A DNA stretch of 50,263 nucleotides from CAIXDB01 sp038327915 (GTDB lineage: Bacteria > Patescibacteriota > Minisyncoccia > Phycocordibacterales > DATDWN01). The stretch is from contig JBBQLO010000003.1 in the NCBI GenBank assembly GCA_038327915.1, positions 1-50,263 on the forward strand, written 5' to 3'. Below the pieces are notes generated by a model, which saw nothing but the letters and a program-made list of their open reading frames with translations, searched no databases and was not told where the DNA came from. The position numbers were made by a program, and so were the translations under genes. Every line of letters starts with the position of its first letter. Positions within the stretch are counted from its first letter, which is position 1. Positions 1 through 8,014 of this stretch are shown here, piece by piece.

Positions 1-170
1 TAATCGTACATATGTACGACCGCCGTGATGTGATTGGTTCTATCTTAATTATTAACTTAAAATCAAAATTTCTTAATGATTTCAATTTTATTTTTTAAAC
101 GAAAACACCCTCTGAGGATTCAGATTGTGGAAAAGTCACGATGTACCTTGCGGCACGATATGACTTCTCC
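1..170 (-). ncRNA. Group I intron at 23S site 2593, 5' portion only
   Basis: The exon stops after GGGTTCAGACCGT, where E. coli continues CGTGAGACAG. This is the 2593 site known from the I-CreI intron of Chlamydomonas chloroplasts (numbering from memory). A GCGGTC guide at 18-23 can pair with exon GACCGT ending in the expected U-G wobble. It is followed at once by a perfect 8-bp palindromic hairpin (4-19) that fits P2. Between splice site and guide lies an extended hairpin with a GCAA tetraloop. The catalytic core (P3-P8) lies beyond the window edge, so intron class and any encoded protein cannot be judged. Confidence 0.8.
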
Positions 171-263
171 ACGGTCTGAACCCAGCTCGCGTAAGATTTT
201 AAATGGCGAACAGCCATACCCTTGGGAGCTTCTTCACCCCCGGGATATCTTGAGCCGACATCG

Positions 264-533
264 CTGTATATTTTTCTTCTGTTACCAGAAGGATCGGACT
301 ATATCTTCATCCTTTTCTCTAAATGAAAAGGAGTTCGGCGTGTTAGCATGAGTCTTCCTCACACTCTGACCATTGAAGGTCAAGTCTCTACAGGGTCAAT
401 GCATTTCTGCACGACTTCCCGCGGTATTGTCCATTTGGTTAATATGGAGTCCACCGTTATAAGCCAAATTATTTTTGTATGGAATTACTCCCATAGGCAC
501 CCCGATGTTTCCCAATTTTTACATTGAGAGTTA
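264..533 (-). ncRNA. Group I intron at 23S site 2500, complete, 270 nt, no ORF
   Basis: Exon GTTCGGCACCT is separated from CGATGTCGGC, which are contiguous in E. coli around 2500. The guide GGGTGCC (496-502) pairs with exon GGCACCT with a terminal U-G wobble, and a P2 hairpin follows. The core elements AGAGACTTGACC and AAGATATAGTCC form a plausible P7/S pair like that of the Tetrahymena intron. The last nucleotide is G (264), as expected for omega-G. There is no room for a homing endonuclease gene, so it is a minimal ribozyme. Confidence 0.9.
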
Positions 534-774
534 AGGTGCCGAACTGTGCCGTCGCTATGGACGCTTAGGCACAACCAGCCTGTTATCCCCAGGGTAGCTT
601 TTATCCGATAATCTCCGGCCGCCTCTAACACGGACCGTCGGTTCACTATGTTCTGCTTTCGCATCTGCTCGTCATGTACGACTTACAGTTAAGCCAGCTT
701 ATGCCATTACACTATCGGCACGGTTTCCATTCGCGCCTAGCTGACCTTAATAAACTCCTCCGTTACTTTTTAGG

Positions 775-1451
775 CTCTTTGTTACATGACGCAACGGCGC
801 GTCAATTCTGCATGTCGCCATGCAGGACGGACTATATATTCCAAGTAATTTTATTACTCGTGTTGGTGTGTAGTCTCTGAGGGAATTAAATTTAAAATTA
901 TAGATTCTTTAATTCCTTTTATTTATCTAGAATAGACATCAATTCTCTGAGAGCAGAAATTTCTTCTTTTGAAAGATTTTCAGTAAATTCTTTTCTTAAC
1001 GCAGAAAATTGTTCAGGTTTTATCCCTTGCAAACTTTTTGCCAATTCTCTAACTCTATCGATTGCGGTAGTAAATTCTAGACTTTCAATTTTTTATGCTT
1101 CTTTCATAATTTTTAATTTAATTTCCTGCTGATTGACCGCAGGAAAGGTTTATTACTAAAGTCACCATTATATAGCAACGCTTAGTACCTTGTCCATACT
1201 CCGGTTTTTCCAGCATATTTCCAACTGCCCCGAAGCCGAGCATTATTATAATGCTTAGCCTTGGCCCCCTACGGGTGCTGTACACCTGTTCTATTTTTTA
1301 TTTCGCTTTGCTCATAAAAAATTATCACAGGTCTTGCGCTTGGGTCCCAACCCAAGCTTACCCCTTATTTATTTGTTTTGAGGTTATCAATCTCTGGAGG
1401 CGCCATGGCTTCGACCTACGATGCGACAAGTTACGTCATATCATAGGCCCA
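775..1451 (-). ncRNA. Group I intron at 23S site 2262, 677 nt, with a broken small ORF
   Basis: Joining exon GGGGCGCTATCCT to CCTAAAAAGTAACGG restores the normal helix CCTCC...GGAGG, placing the intron after E. coli U2262. The guide GGGGTA (1359-1364) pairs with exon TATCCT and is followed by a perfect 8-bp P2 hairpin (1338-1357). P7 is CAGAGACTACA with ATATAGTCC. The intron ends in G (775). An insertion before P7 holds the remnant of a reading frame (919-1107). Confidence 0.88.
919..1107 (-). pseudogene. Small ORF remnant inside the 2262 intron
   Basis: An ATG at 1107 opens MKEA and then meets TAA (1093-1095). The same frame continues open for 57 codons to a TAA at 919-921, giving a charged, helix-rich peptide (contains SLQGIKPEQFSALRKEF). 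No LAGLIDADG or HNH motif is visible, so I cannot say that it derives from a homing endonuclease. The frame may be dead, or could start at a rare ATT just after the stop. Confidence 0.4.
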
Positions 1452-1750
1452 AGGATAGCGCCCCACTAAAACTGCCCGCCAGACACTGTCTCTCGTCGTT
1501 TTTTCCGCCGAGGTTAGAATGTATACAAAACAAGATGGCTATTTCACTGTCGACTCCACATCACCCGAAAGCGACACTTCAAAGTCTCACCACTATGCTA
1601 CGCATGCAAAACATACACTCAATATCAAGTTGCAGTAAAGCTCCTGGGGTCTTTTCGTCTAACTGCAGGTAACCGGCATCTTCACCGGTACTGTATTTTC
1701 ACCGAGCAAGTCCCCGAGACAGTTCTCCAGTCATTACACCATTCGTGCAC

Positions 1751-1781
<31 letters not shown>

Positions 1782-1783
1782 TT

Positions 1784-2141
1784 CGTTTCCTGTTGTACGA
1801 AGGACCATATCTTCATCCGATTTCCTTGCGAAAATTGTGGATGCACGGCGTGTGGTCTCTGAGGGATCATCCGAAATAAATTTCGAAAGACTTCCCTACT
1901 GATCGTCTGTAAATTGCAGATTTCCCAGTATATAGCCATGAAGGACGATTTAATTAAAAATGTCCGGGACCTGTCATGTATTACTACACGACGAAGCAGC
2001 GTTGAATGATTGTAATGATTATGTGTTATTTAGTTTATCAAAAAGTTTACTATGTTTATTTACATAGACATGTAAACAGTAACTCAATCGTCCCAGTCCT
2101 TTTCGACATGAATCACTTGCGCGAATCACATCGAAAACCTT
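1784..2141 (-). ncRNA. Group I intron at 23S site 1926/1931, about 358 nt
   Basis: The insertion splits the nearly universal block CCTAAGGTAGCGAAATTCC. The guide GGGACGATT (2086-2094) pairs 9 bp with exon AATCGTCCT, which puts the 5' splice site after U1926 (2142). A bulged P2 hairpin follows. P7 is CAGAGACCACA with AAGATATGGTCC, a compensatory change (CC/GG in place of CT/AG) relative to the 2262 intron. The 3' boundary is uncertain: AGCGAAATTCC restarts at 1780, but the nearest upstream G is 1784, and AAGGT sits on the 5' side. Confidence 0.8.
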
Positions 2142-2888
2142 AGGACGATTATAGTTATCGCCGACATTCACCAGGGCTTATATAGTCAACCTAGCGTCTT
2201 GCGACATTTGGCTACCATATTTGACCTTCTGGCATTGGTCAGGTGTCACCCCCTATACATCCTCTTGCGAGTTCGCAGGGAGCTGTGTTTTTGATAAACA
2301 GTTGCCAGAGATACTTTAGCTGCGGCCCTCCACCATTGCTGGTTTCAGGCAAGCCTTATTCCGAAGTTACGGCTGCTTTTTTGCCGAGTTCCTTGGGGAC
2401 CTCTCACTCGTTCGCCTTGGTCTACTCGACCTGACTACCTGTGTCGGTTTACGGTACGGTTTCTACAGAGTTATGCTTAGAGAATTTTCTTGGAAGCGTG
2501 CTTTGTATTATCCCCACGGGCGAACCCGCGAATTTTATTGTCGCTTGGAATTATCAATAAAGATTGCATTCCGGATTTTCCTGGAACACTACCTCACGAC
2601 AGTAACTCAAATCCAATAATGAGCAATACATACTACACTCCGTCCTCTCATCGCACTCTGTAAAAGTTAGGGAATATTAACCCTATGTCCATCGGCTGCG
2701 GCTCTCGCCATTGCCTTAGGCCCGACTAACCCTGCTCTGATTGACATTGAACAGGAAACCTTAGTCTTTCGGCGTGGAGGGTTCTCACCTCCATTGTGGT
2801 TACTTGTGCCAACATTCTTACTTCGCAACGCTCCAGTATGGGTCACCCCTTTACCTTCACAGCAGATGCGAATACTCTCCTACCGCTT

Positions 2889-3209
2889 GCAGACTTCATC
2901 AAGAAGACCATTTTTTAAAAATGATCAGAAAAATATTTTGTCCACTCTTTTTAAGAGTTGGCGCAGGGGGCTGGAATCGAACCAGCAACTTTCGCGCTTA
3001 TGCACGACACTCTACCTAATTGAGTTACCCCCGCTCATTCGGACAAAAACAAAAGAACAAAATTGGTGGGGGAGGTTGGGTATCTAATCCAACCTAGCTC
3101 AGATTTTATGAAAATCTTGATGAGTATTTTTACCCTCCAAAAACTATAAAATTTCAAAATTTTGACTAGGAGATAGTCAATTTTGGAATTTTTTCTTGAT
3201 GAAATCTGC
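2889..3209 (-). other. Helix-45 intervening sequence of 23S rRNA
   Basis: A 17-bp stem with one G-U pair (3193-3209 with 2889-2905) replaces the short hairpin of E. coli helix 45. Helix 45 is a classic site of RNase III-excised intervening sequences in Salmonella and relatives. The roughly 287-nt interior folds into a series of hairpins, including a GACTA/TAGTC stem, an AGATTTT/AAAATCT stem, a GGTTGG/CCAACC stem, and a TTTTGTCC/GGACAAAA stem that encloses a tRNA-like element. No group I core motif is present, so this is a stem-bounded insertion and not an intron of the other type. Confidence 0.85.
2959..3034 (-). tRNA. tRNA-like structure with CCA, nested in 23S helix 45
   Basis: It lies in the sense orientation of the rRNA and is 76 nt long. 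Acceptor GCGGGGG/CCCCTGC has 7 bp with one G-U, discriminator G and encoded CCA. U8 and A9 are present, the D arm is ACTC/GAGT with a loop containing A14, GG and A21, the variable loop is AAGTT, and the T arm is GCTGG/CCAGC around TTCGATT. The A15-U48 pairing is also possible. Only the anticodon arm is abnormal: TCGTG/CGCGA closes a 6-nt loop CATAAG (or 6 bp around ATAA) and U33 is missing. The triplet CAT suggests descent from tRNA-Met, but decoding looks unlikely. Confidence 0.7.
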
Positions 3210-3917
3210 AAACCCTCAGTTTCGGTACCACATTTAGCCCCGATTATTTGCGGCGCGGAAACTCTGACTGAGTGAGCTGTTACGCTATCTTTAAAGGATG
3301 GCTGCTTCTAAGCCAACCTCCTCAGTGTCAAAGAATTTCCACCACCTTAAGTGCACTTAATGTAGATTTAGGGACCTTAAATAGAGATGCGGGCTGTTTC
3401 CCTTTTGACGTACGGAGCTTAGCCCCCGCCGTCTAACTGCCGCGTTCTTGGTCTTCCGTATTCGGAGTTTGATAGGTTTCGCGAGATTGCTCCCTGTCGA
3501 AACCTTCCAGTGCTCTACCCCGGAAGGGAACACGCGACGCTAGCCCAAAAGCTATTTCGGAGAGAACCAGCTATTACCAGGCTCGATTAGCTTTTCACTT
3601 CTTACCACAAGTCATCCGATAGAATCGCACGACTAACCGGTTCGGGCCTCCCAAGAGATTTCTCCCTTGTTCACCCTGCTCATGGCAAGCTCGCTCTGGC
3701 TTCGGGTCTGATGCGCACGATGCGTCAATAAAGACTGTCGCGCTATTCACACTCGGTTTCCCTGGGACTCCACCCATTCAAGGGCTTAGTCAAACCGCGC
3801 GCATCAACTCGTTGGCTCATTCTTCAATAGGCACGCCGTGACGGATGCTTGCGCACCCGCTCCGACTCCTTGTAAGCATATGGTTTCAGATTTATTTCAA
3901 CGTCCTTATCGGACTAT

Positions 3918-3953
<36 letters not shown>

Positions 3954-4495
3954 ATCTCTGTACGTATTTAGCCTTGCCGGTTAGTTCCGGCAGATTCCCC
4001 CGAGCTATTCGTGTCTCGAGGTACTCAAGAACAGAAACAAAGAAGATTGAGTGTTTTCATGTACGGGACTATTACCCTCTTGGGTGGTGCTTTCCAGCAC
4101 CTTCCATTAACAGACAATTTTTTGACTTCTCTCATAATAAATTACGACGTTTCTGCCTTACAACCCCACCTTACTATCCTCGCTCGCATGATTGCTCACA
4201 CAAACAAAGATAGGAAGGTGGTTTGGGCTTGTCCGTTTTCGCTCGCCGCTACTAACGGAATCCTTATTTAGTATATTTTCCTCCAGGTACTGAAATGTTT
4301 TACTTCCCTGGGTATGCATCGTACGTAATTCGTACGACATTGGCTCGAAGCCAATAGGTTTCCCCATTCAGAGATTTCCGGATCAAAGGTTGCTAGGCAC
4401 CTCCCCGAAACTTATCGCAGCCATGCTACGTCTTTCATCGCCATACAGAGTCTAGGCATCCACCATATGCTCTTAAATCTCCCATTAGGAAATTT

Positions 4496-4848
4496 AAAAA
4501 CCACGTCAGTTTCAATATATCGAACTGACAAACTTTGTCCTGTTACATAAAATTAATTATGGAACAGATCCTCGCCACATATTCCTTACAAGAATATGTG
4601 GCTTTATTTTTACTTTTACTTTGCAGTTCCACCTCCGCTTCAAGACCTCAGAAAACCGCGGGGTGGGATGAAATTGACAAGTAACTATCCGTTCTGATCT
4701 ACCGCACCTTACTCTTTAATCGCTTTACAGCGGAAACAGCAATTTTTAAAAAAACCGCTGTTAAGCGGTTTTTTCGACAACACCTAAAAAAGGGTTATCT
4801 AGGCCGCTTTAAGTTAAAGTGAATAGCAAACATATCTGTATAGGAAGC
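4496..4848 (-). other. Structured 23S leader, no gene recognised
   Basis: The roughly 350 nt between the rRNA promoter and mature 23S hold no 16S, tRNA or protein gene. On the minus strand they contain an intrinsic-terminator-like hairpin (4748-4774), a strong CCACC/GGTGG hairpin near 4620-4670, and a 10-bp hairpin CCACATATTC/GAATATGTGG near 4576-4602. The last may be a processing structure just upstream of 23S. I looked for 5S rRNA features here and found none. Confidence 0.6.
4748..4774. terminator. Bidirectional terminator-like hairpin in the 23S leader
   Basis: CCGCT/AGCGG with a GTTA-type loop is flanked by A and T runs on both strands. It lies about 70 nt downstream of the predicted rRNA start site and about 250 nt before 23S, so transcription must read through it, or a short RNA ends here. 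Confidence 0.65.
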
Positions 4849-4876
4849 AGTATATACGAATGATTTTCTTTGTCAA
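4849..4876 (-). promoter_or_regulatory. Sigma-70-type promoter for the 23S transcript
   Basis: TTGACA (4871-4876) and TATACT (4849-4854) are separated by 16 nt on the minus strand. This is the best consensus promoter in the window and points into the 23S leader. Confidence 0.75.
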
Positions 4877-4915
4877 ATGAAATTTACGGGAAGGAAATGG
4901 GGAGAAGATGGGGAT

Positions 4916-4941
4916 AAAAAAACTCCGTCTGGAGTTTTTTT
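4916..4941. terminator. Terminator after the MscS-like gene
   Basis: Hairpin ACTCC GTCT GGAGT with A and T runs on either side. It ends the minus-strand gene at 5069 before the rRNA promoter. Confidence 0.75.
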
Positions 4942-5068
4942 AAATTGATTAGATTGCTTCAGATACTATGTACTATGCGCGGAAAGATTTTGGCAGAAGC
5001 CGTACTTTCTGCACGGTGACTAACAAAATATAAACCGCAACAACGTAGATGAAGTAATGTAATCGATT

Positions 5069-5758
5069 TTACTGATGATCCGAAATTTTGTGTTTCACAT
5101 TTCGTATGACCTCAGCTGCCGCTTCTTGTCCACCGAGACCAAAAGAAAGTCCAACAGCCAAAGACACTGCGACAACAAAACCAGTAAAGAGAGTCTGGAT
5201 GAATGTGCCTGCAATACCCATCTGAGAAAGAGCAACGAGAATTGAGAAAATCCATACGCCCCAGCGCGCAACGGTACCAAGAAGATTTGCAGAGGAAAGT
5301 GAAGCAGTGCGTGCGGACACAGTGATAATGCGAGAAAGCGCATCACCAACAACCCCTCCGACAAGAAGGATGAGCACAGCAATAATAAGTTGAGGCAAAT
5401 AGCCAAGAACAATTTGCTGAAGAAAAGCTGTTACTTGATTCAATCCCAAAACATCAAAACTAGCGATAAGAAAAACTACAATAATAAAATACTTTACTAA
5501 CCCTCCAACAAAATTTCCAGAATTCAATACTAAGCCACTTTTTTTAATCATGTCTTCTATCCCCGCTCGGCGAAGCGCTTCGTCAAATTTAATAGTCTGC
5601 ATGAATTTAATAATTCCTTTTTCAATAATCATGCCGATAGCCCACCCAATAAGGAGGATAATAAGTGCCACAATAAGATTCGGAATGAATACGATTATTC
5701 CGTTCCACAAACCCTGAAACGAACTTTGCAAAACTTGACCCCATTGATCTACAATCAT
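5069..5758 (-). CDS. MscS-type conserved TM-helix membrane protein
   Basis: The 229-residue protein has about five hydrophobic segments (near residues 20-45, 85-105, 120-145, 165-185, 190-210). It resembles small proteins built from the conserved TM helix repeat found beside and within mechanosensitive channels (CmpX-like). Gly/Ala-rich stretches such as LAVGLSFGLGGQEAAAE match the channel-lining helix of MscS relatives. It lacks the large cytoplasmic vestibule of true MscS. It would sit in the cytoplasmic membrane, perhaps in the osmotic or envelope stress response; this role is inferred. It stands alone between a terminator and the gene at 5819. Confidence 0.75.
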   Translation of the reverse strand: MIVDQWGQVLQSSFQGLWNGIIVFIPNLIVALIILLIGWAIGMIIEKGIIKFMQTIKFDEALRRAGIEDMIKKSGLVLNSGNFVGGLVKYFIIVVFLIASFDVLGLNQVTAFLQQIVLGYLPQLIIAVLILLVGGVVGDALSRIITVSARTASLSSANLLGTVARWGVWIFSILVALSQMGIAGTFIQTLFTGFVVAVSLAVGLSFGLGGQEAAAEVIRNVKHKISDHQ

Positions 5759-5818
5759 AGTAAATATGTTAAATGATAATAAAGTAATATGTGACGATAC
5801 ACAGTAATCATATCACAC

Positions 5819-6409
5819 CTATATACTTCCAAGTTTATTCAATATCTTACGGTGGGGATAATCAAGAATGTCTCGCGTAAGTTTGTCATACATAGATATA
5901 CGATACTGAAAATCAGCTGTTGTAAAATACGCGTATCGAAGCTCTTTGCCTATTTCTGATTCTAAAGTCTGCACCACATGTTCAAGAGCTGCTTTTTTTA
6001 CTCCGTCACCAACAACAAGCAGATCCACACGACTTTCATTTTCCTGAATAAATACTCCTGCAATGATGATGAGTTTAATCGATCCAAGACGAGTAAGTCT
6101 GTGGACAATTTCTTTGGGTTGCAACGGTTCGACATTTATAAGAAAATTCTGAAGGGAGGAAAGATACGTAAACTGAGGGTTGAGCATAAAACCTTTTTTA
6201 CCACCGCGAACCAATTTTTCTCTACTGCCACGCTTTTTTATAAGACCCATTTTTTCGAGTGTCCCCAGCTCTCTCCGCACTTTCGGCATGAGAGCCTTGA
6301 CCCGATCCGCAACACCTTGAGTATCAAATACCTTCTCAGGATTAAAAAGAAAAAGTCTCATAATTTTGACTTTAGTTTCTGATCCAAATATTTTCGAAAG
6401 TGTTTCCAT
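5819..6409 (-). CDS. Winged-helix / nucleotidyltransferase-like regulator
   Basis: The 196-residue protein begins with an N-terminal winged helix (residues 1-75; FGSETKVKIMRLFLFNPEKV, then a recognition helix near VRRELGTLEKMGLIKKRG). The C-terminal half has strands (LIIIAGVF, VDLLVVGDGVKK) reminiscent of a degenerate nucleotidyltransferase fold. Proteins of this design are common and uncharacterised in Parcubacteria. The pairing suggests a DNA-binding regulator or an antitoxin-like factor, but no toxin partner is adjacent. A TATACT box lies 7 nt before the ATG and no Shine-Dalgarno is seen. Confidence 0.6.
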   Translation of the reverse strand: METLSKIFGSETKVKIMRLFLFNPEKVFDTQGVADRVKALMPKVRRELGTLEKMGLIKKRGSREKLVRGGKKGFMLNPQFTYLSSLQNFLINVEPLQPKEIVHRLTRLGSIKLIIIAGVFIQENESRVDLLVVGDGVKKAALEHVVQTLESEIGKELRYAYFTTADFQYRISMYDKLTRDILDYPHRKILNKLGSI

Positions 6410-6416
6410 GACGAGT

Positions 6417-6422
6417 AGTATA
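6417..6422 (-). promoter_or_regulatory. -10 box for a near-leaderless mRNA
   Basis: TATACT lies 7 nt before the ATG at 6409, so transcription should start at or next to the start codon. Confidence 0.6.
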
Positions 6423-6479
6423 GCAAGATGTGTAGAAAACGCGATGATTGACGTATGCTGTACAATGTGTCAAAAAGAT

Positions 6480-6522
6480 TTAGCAAAATTCCCCTAGGCG
6501 TTACCTAGAGGAATTTTGCTAA
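6480..6522 (-). terminator. Terminator of the rplJ-rplL operon
   Basis: A 19-bp hairpin with one mismatch and a 5-nt loop lies just after the rplL stop. It is followed on the minus strand by AATCTTTTT. Confidence 0.75.
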
Positions 6523-6542
6523 ATGCTATTTCTCGCGGACAA

Positions 6543-7046
6543 TTACTTTAATGTAACTTTTGCTCCGGCACCTTCAAGAGCTTTTTTCATCGCTTCAGCA
6601 TCTTCTTTCTTCATTCCTTCTTTGAGCATACTTGGTGCTGCATCAACAAGATCTTTCGCCTCTTTCAAGCCAAGTCCGAGTGCTTCTTTAACCACTTTAA
6701 TAACGGCAATCTTAGTTGCTCCGGAATCTGTTAATTCAACACTGAGAGTACTCTTTTCTTCAGCGCCCGCAGCTGCGCCAGAAGTGGCTGGGGCTGCTAC
6801 TGCTTGTGCGGAAACACCAAACTTTTCCTCCAAGTGCTTTACGAGTTCATGCAAATCAAGTACTGACATTTTCTCAATTGATTCTACAAGTGTTTTAAAT
6901 TTTGCTGGAGTAGCCACACTTCCTTTGTCATCACTTTTGTCACTTGCTTTTGGAGAAACTTTCTCTGCTGGCTTTTCCGTAGTTTCTTCAATCGCTTTTT
7001 CTGCAACTTTTTCTTCCGTTGCGTCTGTTATTTTTTGTTCATCCAT
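6543..7046 (-). CDS. rplL: Ribosomal protein L7/L12 (bL12)
   Basis: The protein forms the flexible stalk of the 50S subunit that recruits translation factors. At 167 residues it is longer than the usual 120-125, because of an acidic, Lys/Glu-rich N-terminal extension of about 45 residues (EKVAEKAIEETTEKPAEK). The dimerisation domain (KTLVESIEKMSVLDLHELVK) and hinge (AAPATSGAAAGAE) follow. The C-terminal factor-binding domain (about 97-167) has the conserved KIAVIKVVKEALGLGLKEAK segment. It follows rplJ by about 50 nt in the usual order and ends at a strong terminator. Confidence 0.97.
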   Translation of the reverse strand: MDEQKITDATEEKVAEKAIEETTEKPAEKVSPKASDKSDDKGSVATPAKFKTLVESIEKMSVLDLHELVKHLEEKFGVSAQAVAAPATSGAAAGAEEKSTLSVELTDSGATKIAVIKVVKEALGLGLKEAKDLVDAAPSMLKEGMKKEDAEAMKKALEGAGAKVTLK

Positions 7047-7095
7047 AATAATATATTTATATAATTAATAATTTTGTATCTATTTAATAAGTTTT

Positions 7096-7587
7096 TTATT
7101 CGCCTTTTGCTTGAGCAATCTCATGTAGCACCACGGCAAAGCGTGTAATCGGTGAGTTGATGAGGTTAACAAACTGAGCCTGCAATGTCTTCATGCCTGG
7201 GATCTGAGCCACAGTCACCATTTCACTCTGGTTCATAAATCTACCCTCAAATACTCCCCCAATAATACTAATTTTCTTATCAAATTTTTTTTGGAATTCA
7301 TATATTTCACGGGCAGGATCGAGTGAATCTGTTCCGTAAATAATTCCCAATTCTCCCGGCATATCCGGCATTACCCCTTCAATCTTTCCTTCTCCAAGAA
7401 CTTTACGTGTCAAAGTTTTTTTTGCAATAGTGTAACCCACTCCCTTTCCTCGCAGTGTCTTACGAATTACAGATGACTCTGCTACGGGCAAGCCATGAAA
7501 GTTAATAAAAACTACTGACGCTGAATCCTGCACAATTTTTGTGAGTTTTTTGAGAATCTCACCTTTTTTTTCTTTTGATATGGACAT
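7096..7587 (-). CDS. rplJ: Ribosomal protein L10 (uL10)
   Basis: The 163-residue stalk base protein anchors L7/L12 dimers to 23S rRNA. Residues 20-110 match the family (SVVFINFHGLPVAESSVIRK, then YTIAKKTLTRKVL). The C-terminal part from about residue 135 is the helix that binds L12. It is first gene of an rplJ-rplL operon preceded by its own promoter and a conserved leader, consistent with autogenous control by the L10-L12 complex. The rplA-rplK pair that often precedes it is not here; rplK is at 45.5 kb. Confidence 0.96.
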   Translation of the reverse strand: MSISKEKKGEILKKLTKIVQDSASVVFINFHGLPVAESSVIRKTLRGKGVGYTIAKKTLTRKVLGEGKIEGVMPDMPGELGIIYGTDSLDPAREIYEFQKKFDKKISIIGGVFEGRFMNQSEMVTVAQIPGMKTLQAQFVNLINSPITRFAVVLHEIAQAKGE

Positions 7588-7620
7588 CTTTGTCTAAAAT
7601 TTAAATTTTTACTTGCTTAA

Positions 7621-7722
7621 TAATACGACCTAAGATCGAAAGGAGTGTTTCGCCTCGGCAGATCTTATCCTTCGCAGTAAGCCTTGTGGTTTCTGTGAGT
7701 TTGTCTGCTGTCTTTGACCTTA
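7621..7722 (-). promoter_or_regulatory. L10 leader (autoregulatory mRNA structure)
   Basis: Upstream of rplJ the transcript contains CAAAGACAGCAGAC and later GCCGAGGCGAAACACTCC plus GATCTTAGG. This layout matches the known ribosomal L10 leader, which folds to bind L10-L12 and represses the operon. Identification is by eye and position; a covariance-model search would settle it. Confidence 0.75.
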
Positions 7723-7729
7723 TGGTAGT

Positions 7730-7757
7730 ACAATATATGAAACAAGACTTTTGTCAA
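7730..7757 (-). promoter_or_regulatory. Promoter of rplJ-rplL
   Basis: TTGACA (7752-7757) and TATTGT (7730-7735) are 16 nt apart on the minus strand, just upstream of the L10 leader. Confidence 0.65.
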
Positions 7758-7762
7758 GAAAT

Positions 7763-7810
7763 AAAAAAACCGCTTAATACTTTATAGAAGAGTACAAAAC
7801 GGTTTTTTTA
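7763..7810. terminator. Terminator between the small basic gene and rplJ
   Basis: An AAAAAACCG/CGGTTTTTT stem with extended weaker pairing inside is flanked by A/T runs. It ends the 24-residue gene just before the rplJ promoter. Confidence 0.65.
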
Positions 7811-7819
7811 TTTCTTTAT

Positions 7820-7894
7820 TTATTTCTTCTTGCCGGGAACCTTGGGACCCTTAGCCTTTGGTTTTGGAGAAGATTTTTTTGCTGGTTTTTTCAT
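7820..7894 (-). CDS. 24-residue Lys/Pro-rich basic peptide
   Basis: The frame runs ATG to TAA and encodes MKKPAKKSSPKPKAKGPKVP followed by GKKK. Eleven of 24 residues are lysine. The peptide resembles basic tails of nucleic-acid-binding or ribosome-associated peptides. It has its own terminator and lies between an ABC exporter and rplJ. No Shine-Dalgarno is obvious. It may be a real microprotein; the low-complexity composition makes chance occurrence possible. Function unknown. Confidence 0.5.
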   Translation of the reverse strand: MKKPAKKSSPKPKAKGPKVPGKKK

Positions 7895-8014
7895 AGTAGT
7901 CAAAATATTTAATGTACTGATACTCGACCTTAAATAAATTATACATGCGCTTTGTATCAAAATCGAACATGCCTGGGGATAAGTAACAAACTAAAATTGT
8001 TTTAATTATCTGTT

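Noticed and set aside
2959..3034. Ordinary decoding tRNA-Met gene
   Set aside because: Anticodon loop is 6 nt and lacks U33, so decoding is unlikely even though the rest is canonical.
2774..3087. Open frames across the helix-45 insertion and other 23S parts
   Set aside because: They lie antisense to rRNA, show no protein family features and are chance frames.
2889..3209. Helix-45 insertion as a fifth group I intron
   Set aside because: No guide sequence, no P7/S core motifs; the 17-bp terminal stem fits an intervening sequence.
4600..4745. Possible 5S rRNA upstream of 23S
   Set aside because: No CCGAAC/GGAAGTTAAG loop signatures and wrong pairing; treated as a structured leader.
6523..7068. 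181-codon plus-strand frame over rplL
   Set aside because: Shadow of the low-complexity rplL gene; Ala/Ser/Phe-rich and without a ribosome-binding site.
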